Assembly (NCBI RefSeq): GCF_030412785.1
Contig: NZ_CP125296.1
Location: forward strand, 992,001 to 1,056,000
From: Paraburkholderia sabiae
Lineage (GTDB): Bacteria; Pseudomonadota; Gammaproteobacteria; Burkholderiales; Burkholderiaceae
Direction: 5' to 3'
Length of the DNA: 64,000 bases
Under the pieces are notes generated by a model. It did not search any database. It worked only from the letters and a program-made list of their open reading frames with translations, and was not told where the DNA came from. Below are positions 8,650 to 16,949 of the stretch, in pieces. Both the position numbers and the translations under genes were made by a program. The first letter of the stretch is position 1, and each line of letters starts with the position of its first letter.

Positions 8650-9032
8650 GACGTCTCCCCGAATTTTTCGGCGATCACCTGACGGTATTGCCGGTCCGAC
8701 ACACGCAGCACGAAGACGAAATACCCCGCGATCACGAGCGCCGTCACGATCAGCGAGACAGGTTCGATCTGGTAATCGAAGCGCGTCGTGATGATCGGCT
8801 TCGCCTGCTGCGCGTCATAGCCGAGCTTGCGCCATTGCGCTTCCATCGCAGGCGTTTGTCCGAGCTCTCGCCAGGACACTTGTGTTTTGGCAGCTTGCGC
8901 TTCGGGCGGTTTGTCGGGTGTCTTGAGCAATAACGGCGCGAGCAGGCTGCAGTAGACGAGCACCAGCAGGAAGATGCTGTCGATAAACTGGCCCACGCCT
9001 TTCTGAACGGGAGGGACGTAATCGGTTTCCAT
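8646..9032 (-). CDS. Two-pass small membrane protein of the permease operon
   Basis: A 128-residue protein. ATG at 9032 is chosen because GGAG lies 6 bases upstream; longer in-frame starts exist at 9044 and further upstream but lack this site. One membrane helix lies at about residues 17-36 and a second at 90-110, with a roughly 50-residue polar loop between them ('VSWRELGQTPAMEAQWRKLG') that is probably periplasmic. I do not recognise the family. It overlaps the 46-residue gene downstream by four bases. Confidence 0.65.
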   Translation of the reverse strand: METDYVPPVQKGVGQFIDSIFLLVLVYCSLLAPLLLKTPDKPPEAQAAKTQVSWRELGQTPAMEAQWRKLGYDAQQAKPIITTRFDYQIEPVSLIVTALVIAGYFVFVLRVSDRQYRQVIAEKFGETS

Positions 9033-9154
9033 TGGGGTCTCCATTCTGATAAAGGCTTTGCGGTTTGCAGGAGCGAGTGCAATGCGACAGCCGCCCGGTG
9101 CGTGCAGGACGCCGGGTGAGCACATCGGACGGATTGAAACGGGATGCGGAGCGC

Positions 9155-9490
9155 TTAATCGACGGCTGGGCTGAGCGCTTCGTCGTCGCTGCCGGAGAGC
9201 GCGGCCTTGGCGGCGCGATTCTCATCGAGGTGACGGATGTCGAGCCCGTAGATGTGATCCTTGTCTTCCTGGTAATGACGGATCATGGCGAGAATCGACG
9301 CAGAGTTGAAAACGAGCACGGCGCCCGCACCGATGGTGAGCGCGATGCGAACGAAAAGATCGCTTGTCTGCGAAGTGACCGCGAAATACACATAGCCCAA
9401 CGTCACCCAGAGCAGCAGAAGGGCGATCTGCGCCATACGTCGGTCGCGGGAGAACATCTGATTGATGCGCTTGCGAATCGCGTGTTCCAT
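9155..9490 (-). CDS. Two-pass small membrane protein, first gene of the permease operon
   Basis: A 111-residue protein with a basic N-terminus ('HAIRKRINQMFSRDRR'), two membrane helices (about residues 20-40 and 48-70) and an acidic C-terminal tail. ATG at 9490 is chosen over GTG at 9499 because a GGGAG ribosome-binding site sits 8 bases before the ATG and overlaps the GTG. The next gene begins 122 bases downstream. A 10-bp imperfect inverted repeat lies 75-108 bases upstream of the start. Function unknown. Confidence 0.65.
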   Translation of the reverse strand: MEHAIRKRINQMFSRDRRMAQIALLLLWVTLGYVYFAVTSQTSDLFVRIALTIGAGAVLVFNSASILAMIRHYQEDKDHIYGLDIRHLDENRAAKAALSGSDDEALSPAVD

Positions 9491-9564
9491 GTCGGCCACT
9501 CCCTGGGACGTGCCGGCGCTGCCGGCGAAGGTCGATGATCCAGCTTCGTTTGCGAATTCACTCT

Positions 9565-9598
9565 GATCAACAAAGTTTCCTGACAGTATTTGTTGGTC
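9565..9598. promoter_or_regulatory. Inverted repeat upstream of the small-membrane-protein/permease operon
   Basis: GATCAACAAA and TTTGTTGGTC form a 10-bp inverted repeat with one mismatch and a 14-bp spacer. It is 75 bases from the first start codon of the minus-strand operon, where an operator would lie. It also lies between two divergent units (the lipoprotein at 9724 and this operon). No regulator gene is adjacent. Confidence 0.45.
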
Positions 9599-9723
9599 GA
9601 CGCGCGATTGTCAATGCGGTTTGGTGGGTAGGGGCAGGCGGGAAGTGAAAGAGAGCGATAATGGACGCGGGTCGCTCACTTCTTGTGCGAGTTGTCGACG
9701 CACCGAACACTCCATTTCATGCC

Positions 9724-10047
9724 ATGCGAAAGCCGTCAGGAACATTGTCGATACTTGCCGCTCTGGTGTTCTCGCTCGCCGGCTGTGCTGTTGGCGTTGG
9801 TGTCGGTGGCGGCGTGCCTGCTGCGGGTCCGCACCTCACGCCAACAGAGTGCCGCGACCTGGCGGCGCTCAGGACAAACGCGCCCCCGACGATGGCGGAA
9901 CATCACAGCGAACTGGCTGCGCTGAGAAAAGCGGGCTACGACCCGTCGCCGTGGTATGACCCGTACTATCCGGAGGATCTGCAAGCGGCGCAGCAACTGG
10001 TCGACTACTGGTTTAAGACGGAGTGCCAGCATTCTCAGCCTGGTTGA
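9724..10047 (+). CDS. Small lipoprotein with a DUF4148-like C-terminus
   Basis: ATG at 9724 gives 107 residues that begin with a lipoprotein signal ending in the lipobox LAGC, followed by a Gly/Val run. Longer in-frame starts upstream would bury the signal peptide. The C-terminal half, 'HSELAALRKAGYDPSPW' followed by 'DPYYPEDLQAAQQLV', matches the pattern of DUF4148 proteins, short exported proteins very common in Burkholderiaceae and of unknown function. Probably attached to the outer membrane. It stands alone. Confidence 0.7.
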   Translation: MRKPSGTLSILAALVFSLAGCAVGVGVGGGVPAAGPHLTPTECRDLAALRTNAPPTMAEHHSELAALRKAGYDPSPWYDPYYPEDLQAAQQLVDYWFKTECQHSQPG

Positions 10048-10359
10048 GCAGACAGTCGCAATTTGGACATCGAATATGCGAGGGCTCATTCGCCGCTACA
10101 TCGGCGGGTGGCCTGCGCGCGCTCGCTGAATGGTCTGACACCCCCAACCCACCTCCTTTGACACTGCATCAGCATCGCCGGACCGGCACCGTCCAGGTCC
10201 GCGCGTAATTGTCCGATCACGAGCGTCTTTTCGACGTCCCGGTCCGCTTTGCCCCTTCCGCAGTTCATCCTCGCGCACATCGCCGCCAGGAAGGCCTCCC
10301 CGTCTTCAGACGAAAACCGCCACGCAGCGCATGAAGTTTCGACCAGGGCAATTTCCTGG
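10048..10359. other. Non-coding stretch between the lipoprotein and the hydroxyproline operon
   Basis: No reading frame here has a ribosome-binding site or a recognisable product, and I saw no terminator with a T-run, RNA gene or repeat. The promoter-proximal part of the intergenic region (from 10360) is described separately. Confidence 0.5.
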
Positions 10360-10389
10360 TTGACAGCTCCCTTTATGATTTTCTAGGAT
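10360..10389 (+). promoter_or_regulatory. Sigma-70-type promoter of the hydroxyproline operon
   Basis: TTGACA at 10360-10365 and TAGGAT at 10384-10389, spaced 18 bp, lie 88 bases upstream of the first start codon of the transport operon at 10477. The -35 is a perfect consensus. A palindromic element follows just downstream. Confidence 0.6.
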
Positions 10390-10402
10390 GCATACATCGC
10401 TG

Positions 10403-10430
10403 CACACAATCAAATACACAGATTTGTGTG
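10403..10430. promoter_or_regulatory. Inverted repeat between promoter and first gene, candidate GntR operator
   Basis: CACACAA (10403-10409) and TTGTGTG (10424-10430) form a perfect 7-bp inverted repeat with a 14-bp spacer. It would lie from about +7 to +34 of the transcript from the promoter at 10360. This is a place where the GntR repressor encoded at the far end of the operon (20624-21331) could block transcription; alternatively it is a leader hairpin. Confidence 0.45.
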
Positions 10431-10476
10431 GCACGCGTGTTCCGTCCTCGGAATTACCCTTATTGGAGAGGTCACC

Positions 10477-11310
10477 ATGGTTCGGCTGTCCTGTTTTGTC
10501 CGTCAAACGTTCCTGTCTTTCGTAGCAGTGGTCTGCGTCGTTGCCAGCGCGCCGGCGCATGCCGAAGGACCAGCTGGCTGGGAAAGTGTGAAGAAGGCCG
10601 GCGTCTTGCGTTGCGGCGCTGCCGTCGCGCCGCCGTACGTCATGCGCGACCCGAAGACGGGCGAATACAGCGGCTTCTTCTCGGAGTTGTGTCGTAACTT
10701 CGGGCAAAATGTGCTCAAAGTGAAAGTCGAGTTCGTCGATACCACGTGGGACAACATCGTCGCGGGTCTGCAATCGAACAAATGGGACCTGTCGATGGCG
10801 CTCAACGACACGCCGGAGCGGGAAAAAGCGATCTCGTTTTCCGCGCCCGCAACGGATTACAACGTTTCGTTCGTCTACAACAGGAACAACCCGAAGATCG
10901 CGAAGGGCGCGCATTCCATCGCCGACATCGACAAGCCGGGCGTGACGGTCGCGGTGATGTCGGGTTCCGCGCAGGACAAGGCGATCACGACCGTCTTCAA
11001 ACAGGCGCAAATCATGCGCTTGCCGGGTAACGACGAAACCCGCCTCGCGCTGATGTCCAAACGCGCCGACCTTCTCGCCGACGCCAACATCACGAACATG
11101 CTGCTGACGGAGGCGCATCCCGACTGGGCCGTCGCCATTCAGCCGAATCCGCCGCTCGCGCAGCAGGAAGTCGCGTTCGGTATCAGGAAGGACACGCCTG
11201 CCGCGGACATCGCGATGCTCAACAAGTACGTGAGCGAGCAGGTCAGCTCCGGCGCGGTCAATCGCCTCATCAAGACGTCCGTTCAATCCATGCTCGCTTC
11301 GAACAAGTGA
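10477..11310 (+). CDS. ABC transporter periplasmic solute-binding protein (amino acid type)
   Basis: A 277-residue family-3 solute-binding protein. ATG at 10477 follows GGAGAGG; earlier in-frame codons lack such a site and would disrupt the signal peptide. The Sec signal is residues 1-29, ending 'APAHA'. The mature part starts with the family pattern 'WESVKKAGVLRCGAAVAPPY' and 'YSGFFSELCRNFGQ', and 'LQSNKWDLSMALNDTPERE' covers the ligand pocket region. It delivers substrate to the permease/ATPase genes that follow. Given the catabolic genes downstream, the ligand is probably hydroxyproline or a related imino acid (inference). Confidence 0.85.
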   Translation: MVRLSCFVRQTFLSFVAVVCVVASAPAHAEGPAGWESVKKAGVLRCGAAVAPPYVMRDPKTGEYSGFFSELCRNFGQNVLKVKVEFVDTTWDNIVAGLQSNKWDLSMALNDTPEREKAISFSAPATDYNVSFVYNRNNPKIAKGAHSIADIDKPGVTVAVMSGSAQDKAITTVFKQAQIMRLPGNDETRLALMSKRADLLADANITNMLLTEAHPDWAVAIQPNPPLAQQEVAFGIRKDTPAADIAMLNKYVSEQVSSGAVNRLIKTSVQSMLASNK

Positions 11311-11324
11311 CGGTTGCTGCCAGT

Positions 11325-11350
11325 CGCGAGCGATCGTTCGCTCGCTCGCG
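11325..11350 (+). other. Intercistronic hairpin after the binding-protein gene
   Basis: CGCGAGCGA and TCGCTCGCG pair perfectly over 9 bp with an 8-base loop, just after the stop codon at 11310. There is no T-run, so this is more likely an mRNA-stabilising hairpin than a terminator. Such structures often raise expression of a binding protein above that of the downstream permease genes. Confidence 0.5.
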
Positions 11351-11470
11351 GCAGGCGTCGCAGCGTGCGTTTTTGTGGCCGGTTCCCGACGCATAGACAT
11401 CGGCACATCGACGGTCGCAGGGTTCGATTCACCTTCGCGCGCGTAAGGCGCGTTCCGCTGGAGAGACTTC

Positions 11471-12304
11471 ATGCTGTCATCGCAAACCATGGTTGCCCAA
11501 TCTCAGACGCCGCCGGCCGTGATGGACTTCACGCCGTCCACGATGGGCGACTTCGTGCAATTCGAGGATGTGTACAAGTCCTACGGCGAGAACCTGGTGG
11601 TCATGGACCACATGAATCTCGACATGCGCGCCGACGACCGGCTCGTCATCATCGGCCCGAGCGGAAGCGGCAAAAGCTCGCTGCTGCGCGTGATGATGGG
11701 ACTGGAAGGCATTCAGGGCGGACGGATCGGCTTCCAGGGCAAGCCGTATATCTACGGTGCGGACTCGGGCCGCTCGAAGCGCATCGACGCCAGGCTGCAA
11801 AAGCAGATCGGCATGGTGTTCCAGCACTACACGCTGTTTCCGCATCTGTCCGTGCTGGGCAATCTCGTGCTCGCGCCGATGAAGGTCGGCGGACTGTCCA
11901 AAGCGCAGGCCACCGAGCGGGCCCGCATGTATCTCGCGCGGCTGGGTCTGGAGAGCAAGCTGCATGCGTATCCGAGCCAGCTTTCGGGCGGGCAGAAGCA
12001 GCGTGTGGCGATCGCGCGTGCGCTGATGCTCGAGCCGAAGCTGATGTTGTTCGACGAAGTGACGTCGGCACTCGACCCGGAAATGGTCATCGAAGTGCAG
12101 AACGTGATGCTGCAACTCGCCGAACAGAAGATGGCGATGATCATCGTGACGCACGACATGCATTTCGCCCGCGATATCGCTACGCGCGTGGTGTTTTGCG
12201 CGAGCGGAAAAATCGTGGAGCAGGGCGCACCCGCCGACATGTTCAGGTGCCCCAAGGAAGCACGCACCCGCGAATTCCTCGAGAAAGTGCTGCATCTCGA
12301 CTGA
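11471..12304 (+). CDS. ABC transporter ATPase (polar amino acid type)
   Basis: A 277-residue ATPase of the HisP/GlnQ group. The Walker A is GPSGSGKSS at residues 62-70, the signature is LSGGQKQRVAIARAL, and the Walker B is LMLFDEVTSALDP with an H-loop in 'IIVTHDMHFARD'. The C-terminal 'RTREFLEKVL' tail is typical for this group. The N-terminus is about 25 residues longer than usual; an internal ATG could be the true start, but GGAG lies 7 bases before 11471. It powers the two permease subunits encoded next, 8 and 690 bases downstream. Confidence 0.9.
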   Translation: MLSSQTMVAQSQTPPAVMDFTPSTMGDFVQFEDVYKSYGENLVVMDHMNLDMRADDRLVIIGPSGSGKSSLLRVMMGLEGIQGGRIGFQGKPYIYGADSGRSKRIDARLQKQIGMVFQHYTLFPHLSVLGNLVLAPMKVGGLSKAQATERARMYLARLGLESKLHAYPSQLSGGQKQRVAIARALMLEPKLMLFDEVTSALDPEMVIEVQNVMLQLAEQKMAMIIVTHDMHFARDIATRVVFCASGKIVEQGAPADMFRCPKEARTREFLEKVLHLD

Positions 12305-12312
12305 GGCCCGCG

Positions 12313-12984
12313 ATGAACTACCACTTCGATTTCGGTTTTCTGGCGGGAAGCGCGGACGCGTTGCTCGCCGGGCTCAAGGTCACGCTCGAACTGGCCATCG
12401 CCTCCAACGCGATGGGGCTCGTGCTGGGCTTCTTCCTGTGTCTGCTCGCGATGAGCCGGTGGCCCGCGGTTCGCTGGCCCGCTCAACTCTTTATCGAGTT
12501 CTTTCGATGCACGCCGGCGCTGCTGCAGATCGTCTGGTTCTTCTACTGCATTCCGATGATGGTCGACGTTTTCATCGATCCGATCATGATGGGCGTGCTC
12601 GCGCTCGGCCTGAACCTGACGGCCTTCAACGCCGAGGCGTATCGAGCCGGTGTGCAGGCAGTCCCGAAAGAGCATCTCGATGCCTGCATCGCGCTCGGAC
12701 TGAAGCCCTGGCAGCGCACCTTTTATGTGGTGCTGCCGCAGGCGCTGCGCAGTGCGATGCCCGTGCTGATGACCAACGGCATCGGCAGCCTGCAGCAGAG
12801 CGCGCTGGTGGCCATCGTGGCCGTCGCGGACCTGATGTATGTCGGCAAGAGCCTCGCGACGCAAGCGTATCGTCCGCTCGAAACGTACACGCTGGTCGCA
12901 CTCATTTACTTCGCGCTCTCACTGCCGATAGCCAGGCTGGTGCATGTGATCGAGCGTCGTCAGGACCTCGCCGTCCGCCGTTGA
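12313..12984 (+). CDS. ABC transporter permease subunit (amino acid type)
   Basis: A 223-residue HisM/GlnP-type inner-membrane subunit. ATG at 12313 follows the ATPase stop by 8 bases. About five membrane helices are visible, the early segment carries 'FIEFFRCTPALLQIVWFFY' (the family has 'E-x-x-R-x-x-P-L/A-L'), and the EAA loop is 'NAEAYRAGVQAVPKEHLDACIALGL', which contacts the ATPase. It pairs with the next gene to form a heterodimeric channel. Confidence 0.9.
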   Translation: MNYHFDFGFLAGSADALLAGLKVTLELAIASNAMGLVLGFFLCLLAMSRWPAVRWPAQLFIEFFRCTPALLQIVWFFYCIPMMVDVFIDPIMMGVLALGLNLTAFNAEAYRAGVQAVPKEHLDACIALGLKPWQRTFYVVLPQALRSAMPVLMTNGIGSLQQSALVAIVAVADLMYVGKSLATQAYRPLETYTLVALIYFALSLPIARLVHVIERRQDLAVRR

Positions 12985-12994
12985 GGAGAAGACC

Positions 12995-13657
12995 ATGCAC
13001 CTCGAATTTTCCGCCGTGCTGCCGTACTGGCTGGTATTGCTCAAAGGGCTCGCGCTCACGGTTGCATTCACGAGCAGTTGCGCGGTGATCGGAAGCCTCG
13101 CGGGCTTCGTTCTGAGCCTGTTGAGAATGTCGCCTTCGCGCTGGATGAAAGCAGCGACGTCGCTCTATGTCGAGTTCTTTCGCGGCACGCCTTTGCTGAT
13201 CCAGCTGTTCTGGGTGTATTTCTGCTTCCCCGTGGTTTTCCGCGTGGAGATTCCGCCGTATCTGTCGGTTGTGATCTCGCTGACGCTGTACATGGCGGCT
13301 ATCACCAGCGAAACATTCCGCGGCGCGCTGAAGTCGATTTCGGCCGAGCAGCATGACGCCTGCATCGCGTTGAGTCTGTCGGCGCACGCGAAGATTCTCT
13401 ACGTGATTTTTCCGCAGGCGCTGCTGCGCGCGATTCCGCCGCTGCTGTCGAACATCGTGAGTCTGTTCAAGGAGAGCGCGTTGATTTCGTCCGTCGGCGT
13501 CGCCGACCTGATGTTCGTCGGTCAGAGCATATCGACCAGTACCGCGCGGCCGGTCGAGTTTCTCACCACCGTCGCGATCATTTATTTCCTTGTCGCATTC
13601 CCGCTGACGCGTCTCGTCGGCGTGGTCGAGACACGCCTGCTTTCGCGTTTTGCCTGA
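12995..13657 (+). CDS. ABC transporter permease subunit (amino acid type)
   Basis: A 220-residue second HisQ/GlnP-type permease. 'YVEFFRGTPLLIQLFWVYF' and the EAA loop 'TSETFRGALKSISAEQHDA' are clear, with about five membrane helices. The start follows the previous stop by 10 bases with GGAG upstream. With genes 10477-12984 it makes a complete four-protein importer. Confidence 0.9.
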   Translation: MHLEFSAVLPYWLVLLKGLALTVAFTSSCAVIGSLAGFVLSLLRMSPSRWMKAATSLYVEFFRGTPLLIQLFWVYFCFPVVFRVEIPPYLSVVISLTLYMAAITSETFRGALKSISAEQHDACIALSLSAHAKILYVIFPQALLRAIPPLLSNIVSLFKESALISSVGVADLMFVGQSISTSTARPVEFLTTVAIIYFLVAFPLTRLVGVVETRLLSRFA

Positions 13658-13694
13658 TACCCCAACCAGTCCATCGTTAAGTGGAGAAACAATC

Positions 13695-14573
13695 ATGCAG
13701 ATGAAGGGAATCCTGCCCGCACTCGTGACGCCGTTCAATGCCTCGGGCGCCGTCGATCACGACACCCTTGCCAACATCCTCGAATTCCAGCTCAAGGCGG
13801 GCGTGACGGGCTTCGTGCCGTTGGGTTCGACGGGCGAATACTATGCACTGACGCACGACGAACGCCGCGCGATCCTGAAGACCGTGCGCGAAGTGGTCGG
13901 CGGACGCGGCACGCTGATCGGCGGCGCGAACGGTTCGAGCACACGCGAAGTGATCGAGCAGACACGTCTGGTGCGCGATGCGGGCTACACGAACGTGCTC
14001 ATCGCGCCGCCGTACTACGCGCTGCCGTCGCAGGAAGAACTGATCGGCCATTACGAGGCGATTCTCGAAGCGGTGCCCGACGTCAACGTGATCCTCTACA
14101 ACTATCCGGTGCGCACCAACGTCGAAGTGGGCTTCGGCGTGCTCGATGCGTTCAAGGACCATCCGCGCGTGGTGGGTATCAAGGAAAGCAGCGGCAATCT
14201 GCTGCGTGCCATCGAGATCGGCGAGAAGTACAAGGGTAACTACCAGCTGTCGTGCGGTTCCGACGATCAGGCACTCGACTTCTTCCTGTGGGGCGCAACG
14301 AGCTGGATTTGCGGTCCCGCAAACTGCTTCGTGAAGCAGGTCGTGGAGTTCTATAACAGGTTCGCTGCCGACGATATTCGCGGCGCGCAGAACGTGATGC
14401 GCACGCTGTTCCCGGTCATGGCGACGATGGAAGCAGGCAAGTTCGTGCAGAAGGTGAAGTATGGCTGCGAGCTGGCCGGCTTCAAGGTCGGCGCTGCGCG
14501 CATGCCGCTGAAGCCGCTGACCGACGAAGAAAAGGCCGACTTCCGTGCTGTCTTCGAAGCCGTACAGGCCTGA
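13695..14573 (+). CDS. DHDPS/NAL-family lyase, probable 1-pyrroline-4-hydroxy-2-carboxylate deaminase
   Basis: A 292-residue TIM-barrel enzyme of the dihydrodipicolinate synthase/N-acetylneuraminate lyase superfamily. ATG at 13695 has GGAG 8 bases upstream. Family features are 'PLGSTGEYYALTHDER' (residues 42-57), Tyr135 in 'ILYNYP' and the Schiff-base Lys163 in 'VVGIKESSGN'. In bacterial trans-4-hydroxyproline catabolism a member of this family converts 1-pyrroline-4-hydroxy-2-carboxylate to 2-oxoglutarate semialdehyde, and the neighbours (epimerase, FAD oxidoreductase, aldehyde dehydrogenase) are the other steps of that route. Biosynthetic DapA is less likely because the gene lies in a catabolic operon. 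Confidence 0.8.
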   Translation: MQMKGILPALVTPFNASGAVDHDTLANILEFQLKAGVTGFVPLGSTGEYYALTHDERRAILKTVREVVGGRGTLIGGANGSSTREVIEQTRLVRDAGYTNVLIAPPYYALPSQEELIGHYEAILEAVPDVNVILYNYPVRTNVEVGFGVLDAFKDHPRVVGIKESSGNLLRAIEIGEKYKGNYQLSCGSDDQALDFFLWGATSWICGPANCFVKQVVEFYNRFAADDIRGAQNVMRTLFPVMATMEAGKFVQKVKYGCELAGFKVGAARMPLKPLTDEEKADFRAVFEAVQA

Positions 14574-14580
14574 CGACCGT

Positions 14581-14612
14581 GCCGGCGGATCAGGCCGCCG
14601 GCTTTCCTCTTT
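14581..14612 (+). terminator. Internal terminator/attenuator in the hydroxyproline operon
   Basis: GCCGGCGG and CCGCCGGC pair over 8 bp with a 6-base loop and are followed by TTTCCTCTTT. It sits 8 bases after the lyase stop and 12 bases before the epimerase start at 14625. As the T-run is interrupted, it is probably a partial terminator or processing hairpin that lowers downstream expression. Confidence 0.6.
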
Positions 14613-14624
14613 CGGGACAATCGA

Positions 14625-15641
14625 ATGAGCAGACACCGTTTCGTGAGCATCGAAGGGCATACGGAAGGTATGCCCGTGCGCATGTTGATCGACGGCCCGC
14701 CGGCCCTCGAAGGGGCGACGATGGCAGCGCGCCGCAAGGCGTTCGTCGAAAGCCACGACTGGATTCGTCGCGCGCTGATGCTCGAACCACGCGGACATGC
14801 ACATATGTCCGGGACGCTGCTGTATCCGCCCGTTTCCGCCGACGCGGATATGAGCCTGCTGTTTATCGAAACTTCAGGCTGTCTGCCGATGTGCGGCCAT
14901 GCGTCGATCGGCTCGATCTCGTTCGCGCTCGAAGCGGGACTCGTGCGGCCGAAGTCGCCCGGCACCGTCGTCGTGGACGTGCCTGCGGGCAAGCTTCACG
15001 CGCGCTACGAGATGGACGGCGAGCGGGTAGCGTCGGTGCGCTTCACGAATGTGCCGAGCTTTCTGCTGCATCGCGATGTCGAGATCGCGCACCCGCATTT
15101 CGGACGACTCACGCTCGATATCGCATATGGCGGAAACTTCTATCCGATCGTCGAAGTCCAGCCCAACTTTCCCGGCTGCGAACACTTCTCGCCGGAGCAA
15201 CTGCTTATGTGGGGTCGCCAGCTGCAACAGGCGGTGAACGAAACGCTCGACGTGGTCCATCCGGACGACCCGGCCATACGCGGCATCAGACACGCGATGT
15301 GGACGGGCGCGCCCATCTCGGATGACGCCGATGCGCGCGCGGTCGTGATCGCGGGCGACAGTCTGATCGACCGCTCGCCATGCGGCACGGGCACCTCCGC
15401 CCGCGTTGCGCAGCGCTACGCACGCGGAATGCTCGCGCAACGTGAAGCTTTCCGGCATCAGAGCCTGATCGGCAGTTGCTTTACGGGCCGCGTGGAAAGC
15501 ACGACGAGACTCGGGAACGGTCTGGACGCGGTGTTCCCGAGCGTCGAAGGACGTGCGTGGATCACCGGGCGGGCAGAATACTATGTGGACGATGCCCAGC
15601 CCTATGCTCATGGTTTCAGCCTGCAGGAGTACGCGAATTGA
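14625..15641 (+). CDS. 4-hydroxyproline 2-epimerase (proline racemase family, Cys/Cys)
   Basis: A 338-residue proline-racemase-family enzyme. Both catalytic thiols are present: Cys90 in 'MCGHASIG' and Cys253 in '[12 protein letters not shown]'. In this family a Cys/Cys pair marks racemases and epimerases that abstract and return the alpha proton without a cofactor. With an FAD imino-acid dehydrogenase gene overlapping its stop, the expected reaction is trans-4-hydroxy-L-proline to cis-4-hydroxy-D-proline. The length is normal. Two more family members at 16950 and 19520 lack the first Cys, so this copy is the best candidate for the epimerase. Confidence 0.85.
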   Translation: MSRHRFVSIEGHTEGMPVRMLIDGPPALEGATMAARRKAFVESHDWIRRALMLEPRGHAHMSGTLLYPPVSADADMSLLFIETSGCLPMCGHASIGSISFALEAGLVRPKSPGTVVVDVPAGKLHARYEMDGERVASVRFTNVPSFLLHRDVEIAHPHFGRLTLDIAYGGNFYPIVEVQPNFPGCEHFSPEQLLMWGRQLQQAVNETLDVVHPDDPAIRGIRHAMWTGAPISDDADARAVVIAGDSLIDRSPCGTGTSARVAQRYARGMLAQREAFRHQSLIGSCFTGRVESTTRLGNGLDAVFPSVEGRAWITGRAEYYVDDAQPYAHGFSLQEYAN

Positions 15642-16927
15642 ACGCCGTTCCTCGCGACACTGTTTCGCGTGACACGCTGCCTTCGAACCGGGAATCCGCC
15701 GTCGTGATCGGCGGTGGCATCGTGGGCGTGTGCTGCGCGCTCTATCTGCAGCGCGCCGGATACGCCGTCACGCTGATCGACCCGGAAGCGCCCGGCAACA
15801 GCACGGCGAAGTGGAGTTGCGGCCAGATGGCCGTGAGCGAAGTCATTCCGCTGTCGAAGCCCGGCGTGCTGATGAAAGTGCCCGGCTGGCTGTTCGACCG
15901 GAAGGGACCGCTGTCGCTTCGTCCCAGCGCGTTGCCGGGCATCGTCCCGTGGTTCGTGCGCTTTCTGATGTGCGCGCGGCACGCGAAGATCGTCGAGATT
16001 GCGCAGTCGATGGCGACGCTGACGCACGACGTCTACGCAGACTTCGCGCCGCTGCTCGACGCCTGTGACGACAAGACGCTGATGGGCGAGCGGCCGATCC
16101 TCGAAGTATTCGACGATCCCAGCGCGCTCGTGCACGAGCAGCCGCATCTGGATCTGCGCGAGTCGCTCGGCTTCAAGTCACAACGGCTGAACGCGAAGGA
16201 AATCGGCGATCTGGAACCGGCGTTCGCAGGCAGGTTCTCACACGGGCTGATGTTTCCGGACTGGCGTGCAGTGAGCGACACGATGGGCTTCATCGCGGCG
16301 CTCACGGCGAGTTTCATCGCGCAGGGCGGCCGCCGGATTCGTACGGAAGCGGATCGCATCGACGAATCGAATGGCCAGGCGACGGGCGTCACGCTGGCCA
16401 ACGGCGAGCGCATTGCCGCCCGGCATGTGATCGTCGCCGCGGGCACGGGCGCGCGGCGCTTCTTCCGTTCACTGGGGATCGACGTGCCGCTGACGGGTAT
16501 CGCCGGATATCAGGCCGTCGTCTCGGACCCGGGCGTGGAAATCCGCCACTCGACGATCTATGCGGACGGCGGCTTCTGCTTCACGCCGATGACGCGCGGT
16601 CTGCAGATCGGCGGCACGATCGAGTTCGCGGGCCACGGCGCCAAACCGGACTTCAGGCGCGCGGACATCATTCTCGACAAGGCGAAACGCGTGTTGCCCG
16701 AAATGCGCACGTCGCATGTCGAATACGGCGTCGGCTATCGCCCGTTTTTGCCGGACACGAAGCCGATCATCGACCGTTCGCGCAGACTGTCGAACGTGTT
16801 CATGGCATTCGGTCACGGGCAACTCGGTCTCACGCTCGGCGCAACGACGGGACGACTGATTGCCGATCTGGTCGCGGGACGGCCGACGAAACAGGACCTC
16901 GCGCCGTTCAGTGCTTACCGCTTCTAG
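15638..16927 (+). CDS. FAD-dependent D-amino acid/D-hydroxyproline dehydrogenase
   Basis: A 429-residue DAO-family flavoprotein. TTG at 15638 is taken as the start: AGGAG lies 8 bases upstream and the codon overlaps the epimerase stop (TTGA). The dinucleotide fold is '[20 protein letters not shown]' (about residues 21-40), and the C-terminal FAD motif is '[19 protein letters not shown]' followed by '[14 protein letters not shown]'. It should oxidise cis-4-hydroxy-D-proline to 1-pyrroline-4-hydroxy-2-carboxylate, passing electrons to the respiratory chain. It is the single-subunit type rather than the multi-subunit LhpBEF type. Confidence 0.85.
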   Translation: MNAVPRDTVSRDTLPSNRESAVVIGGGIVGVCCALYLQRAGYAVTLIDPEAPGNSTAKWSCGQMAVSEVIPLSKPGVLMKVPGWLFDRKGPLSLRPSALPGIVPWFVRFLMCARHAKIVEIAQSMATLTHDVYADFAPLLDACDDKTLMGERPILEVFDDPSALVHEQPHLDLRESLGFKSQRLNAKEIGDLEPAFAGRFSHGLMFPDWRAVSDTMGFIAALTASFIAQGGRRIRTEADRIDESNGQATGVTLANGERIAARHVIVAAGTGARRFFRSLGIDVPLTGIAGYQAVVSDPGVEIRHSTIYADGGFCFTPMTRGLQIGGTIEFAGHGAKPDFRRADIILDKAKRVLPEMRTSHVEYGVGYRPFLPDTKPIIDRSRRLSNVFMAFGHGQLGLTLGATTGRLIADLVAGRPTKQDLAPFSAYRF

Positions 16928-16949
16928 AGTCACCATCACGGAGAACACG

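Noticed and set aside
10023..10208. A 61-codon plus-strand frame after the lipoprotein
   Set aside because: No ribosome-binding site, no domain and composition like non-coding GC-rich DNA.
11314..12312. Extension of the first ABC permease subunit through the ATPase gene
   Set aside because: The upstream 333 codons are out of frame with the ATPase and Arg-rich; the permease start at 12313 immediately after the ATPase stop gives a normal-length subunit.
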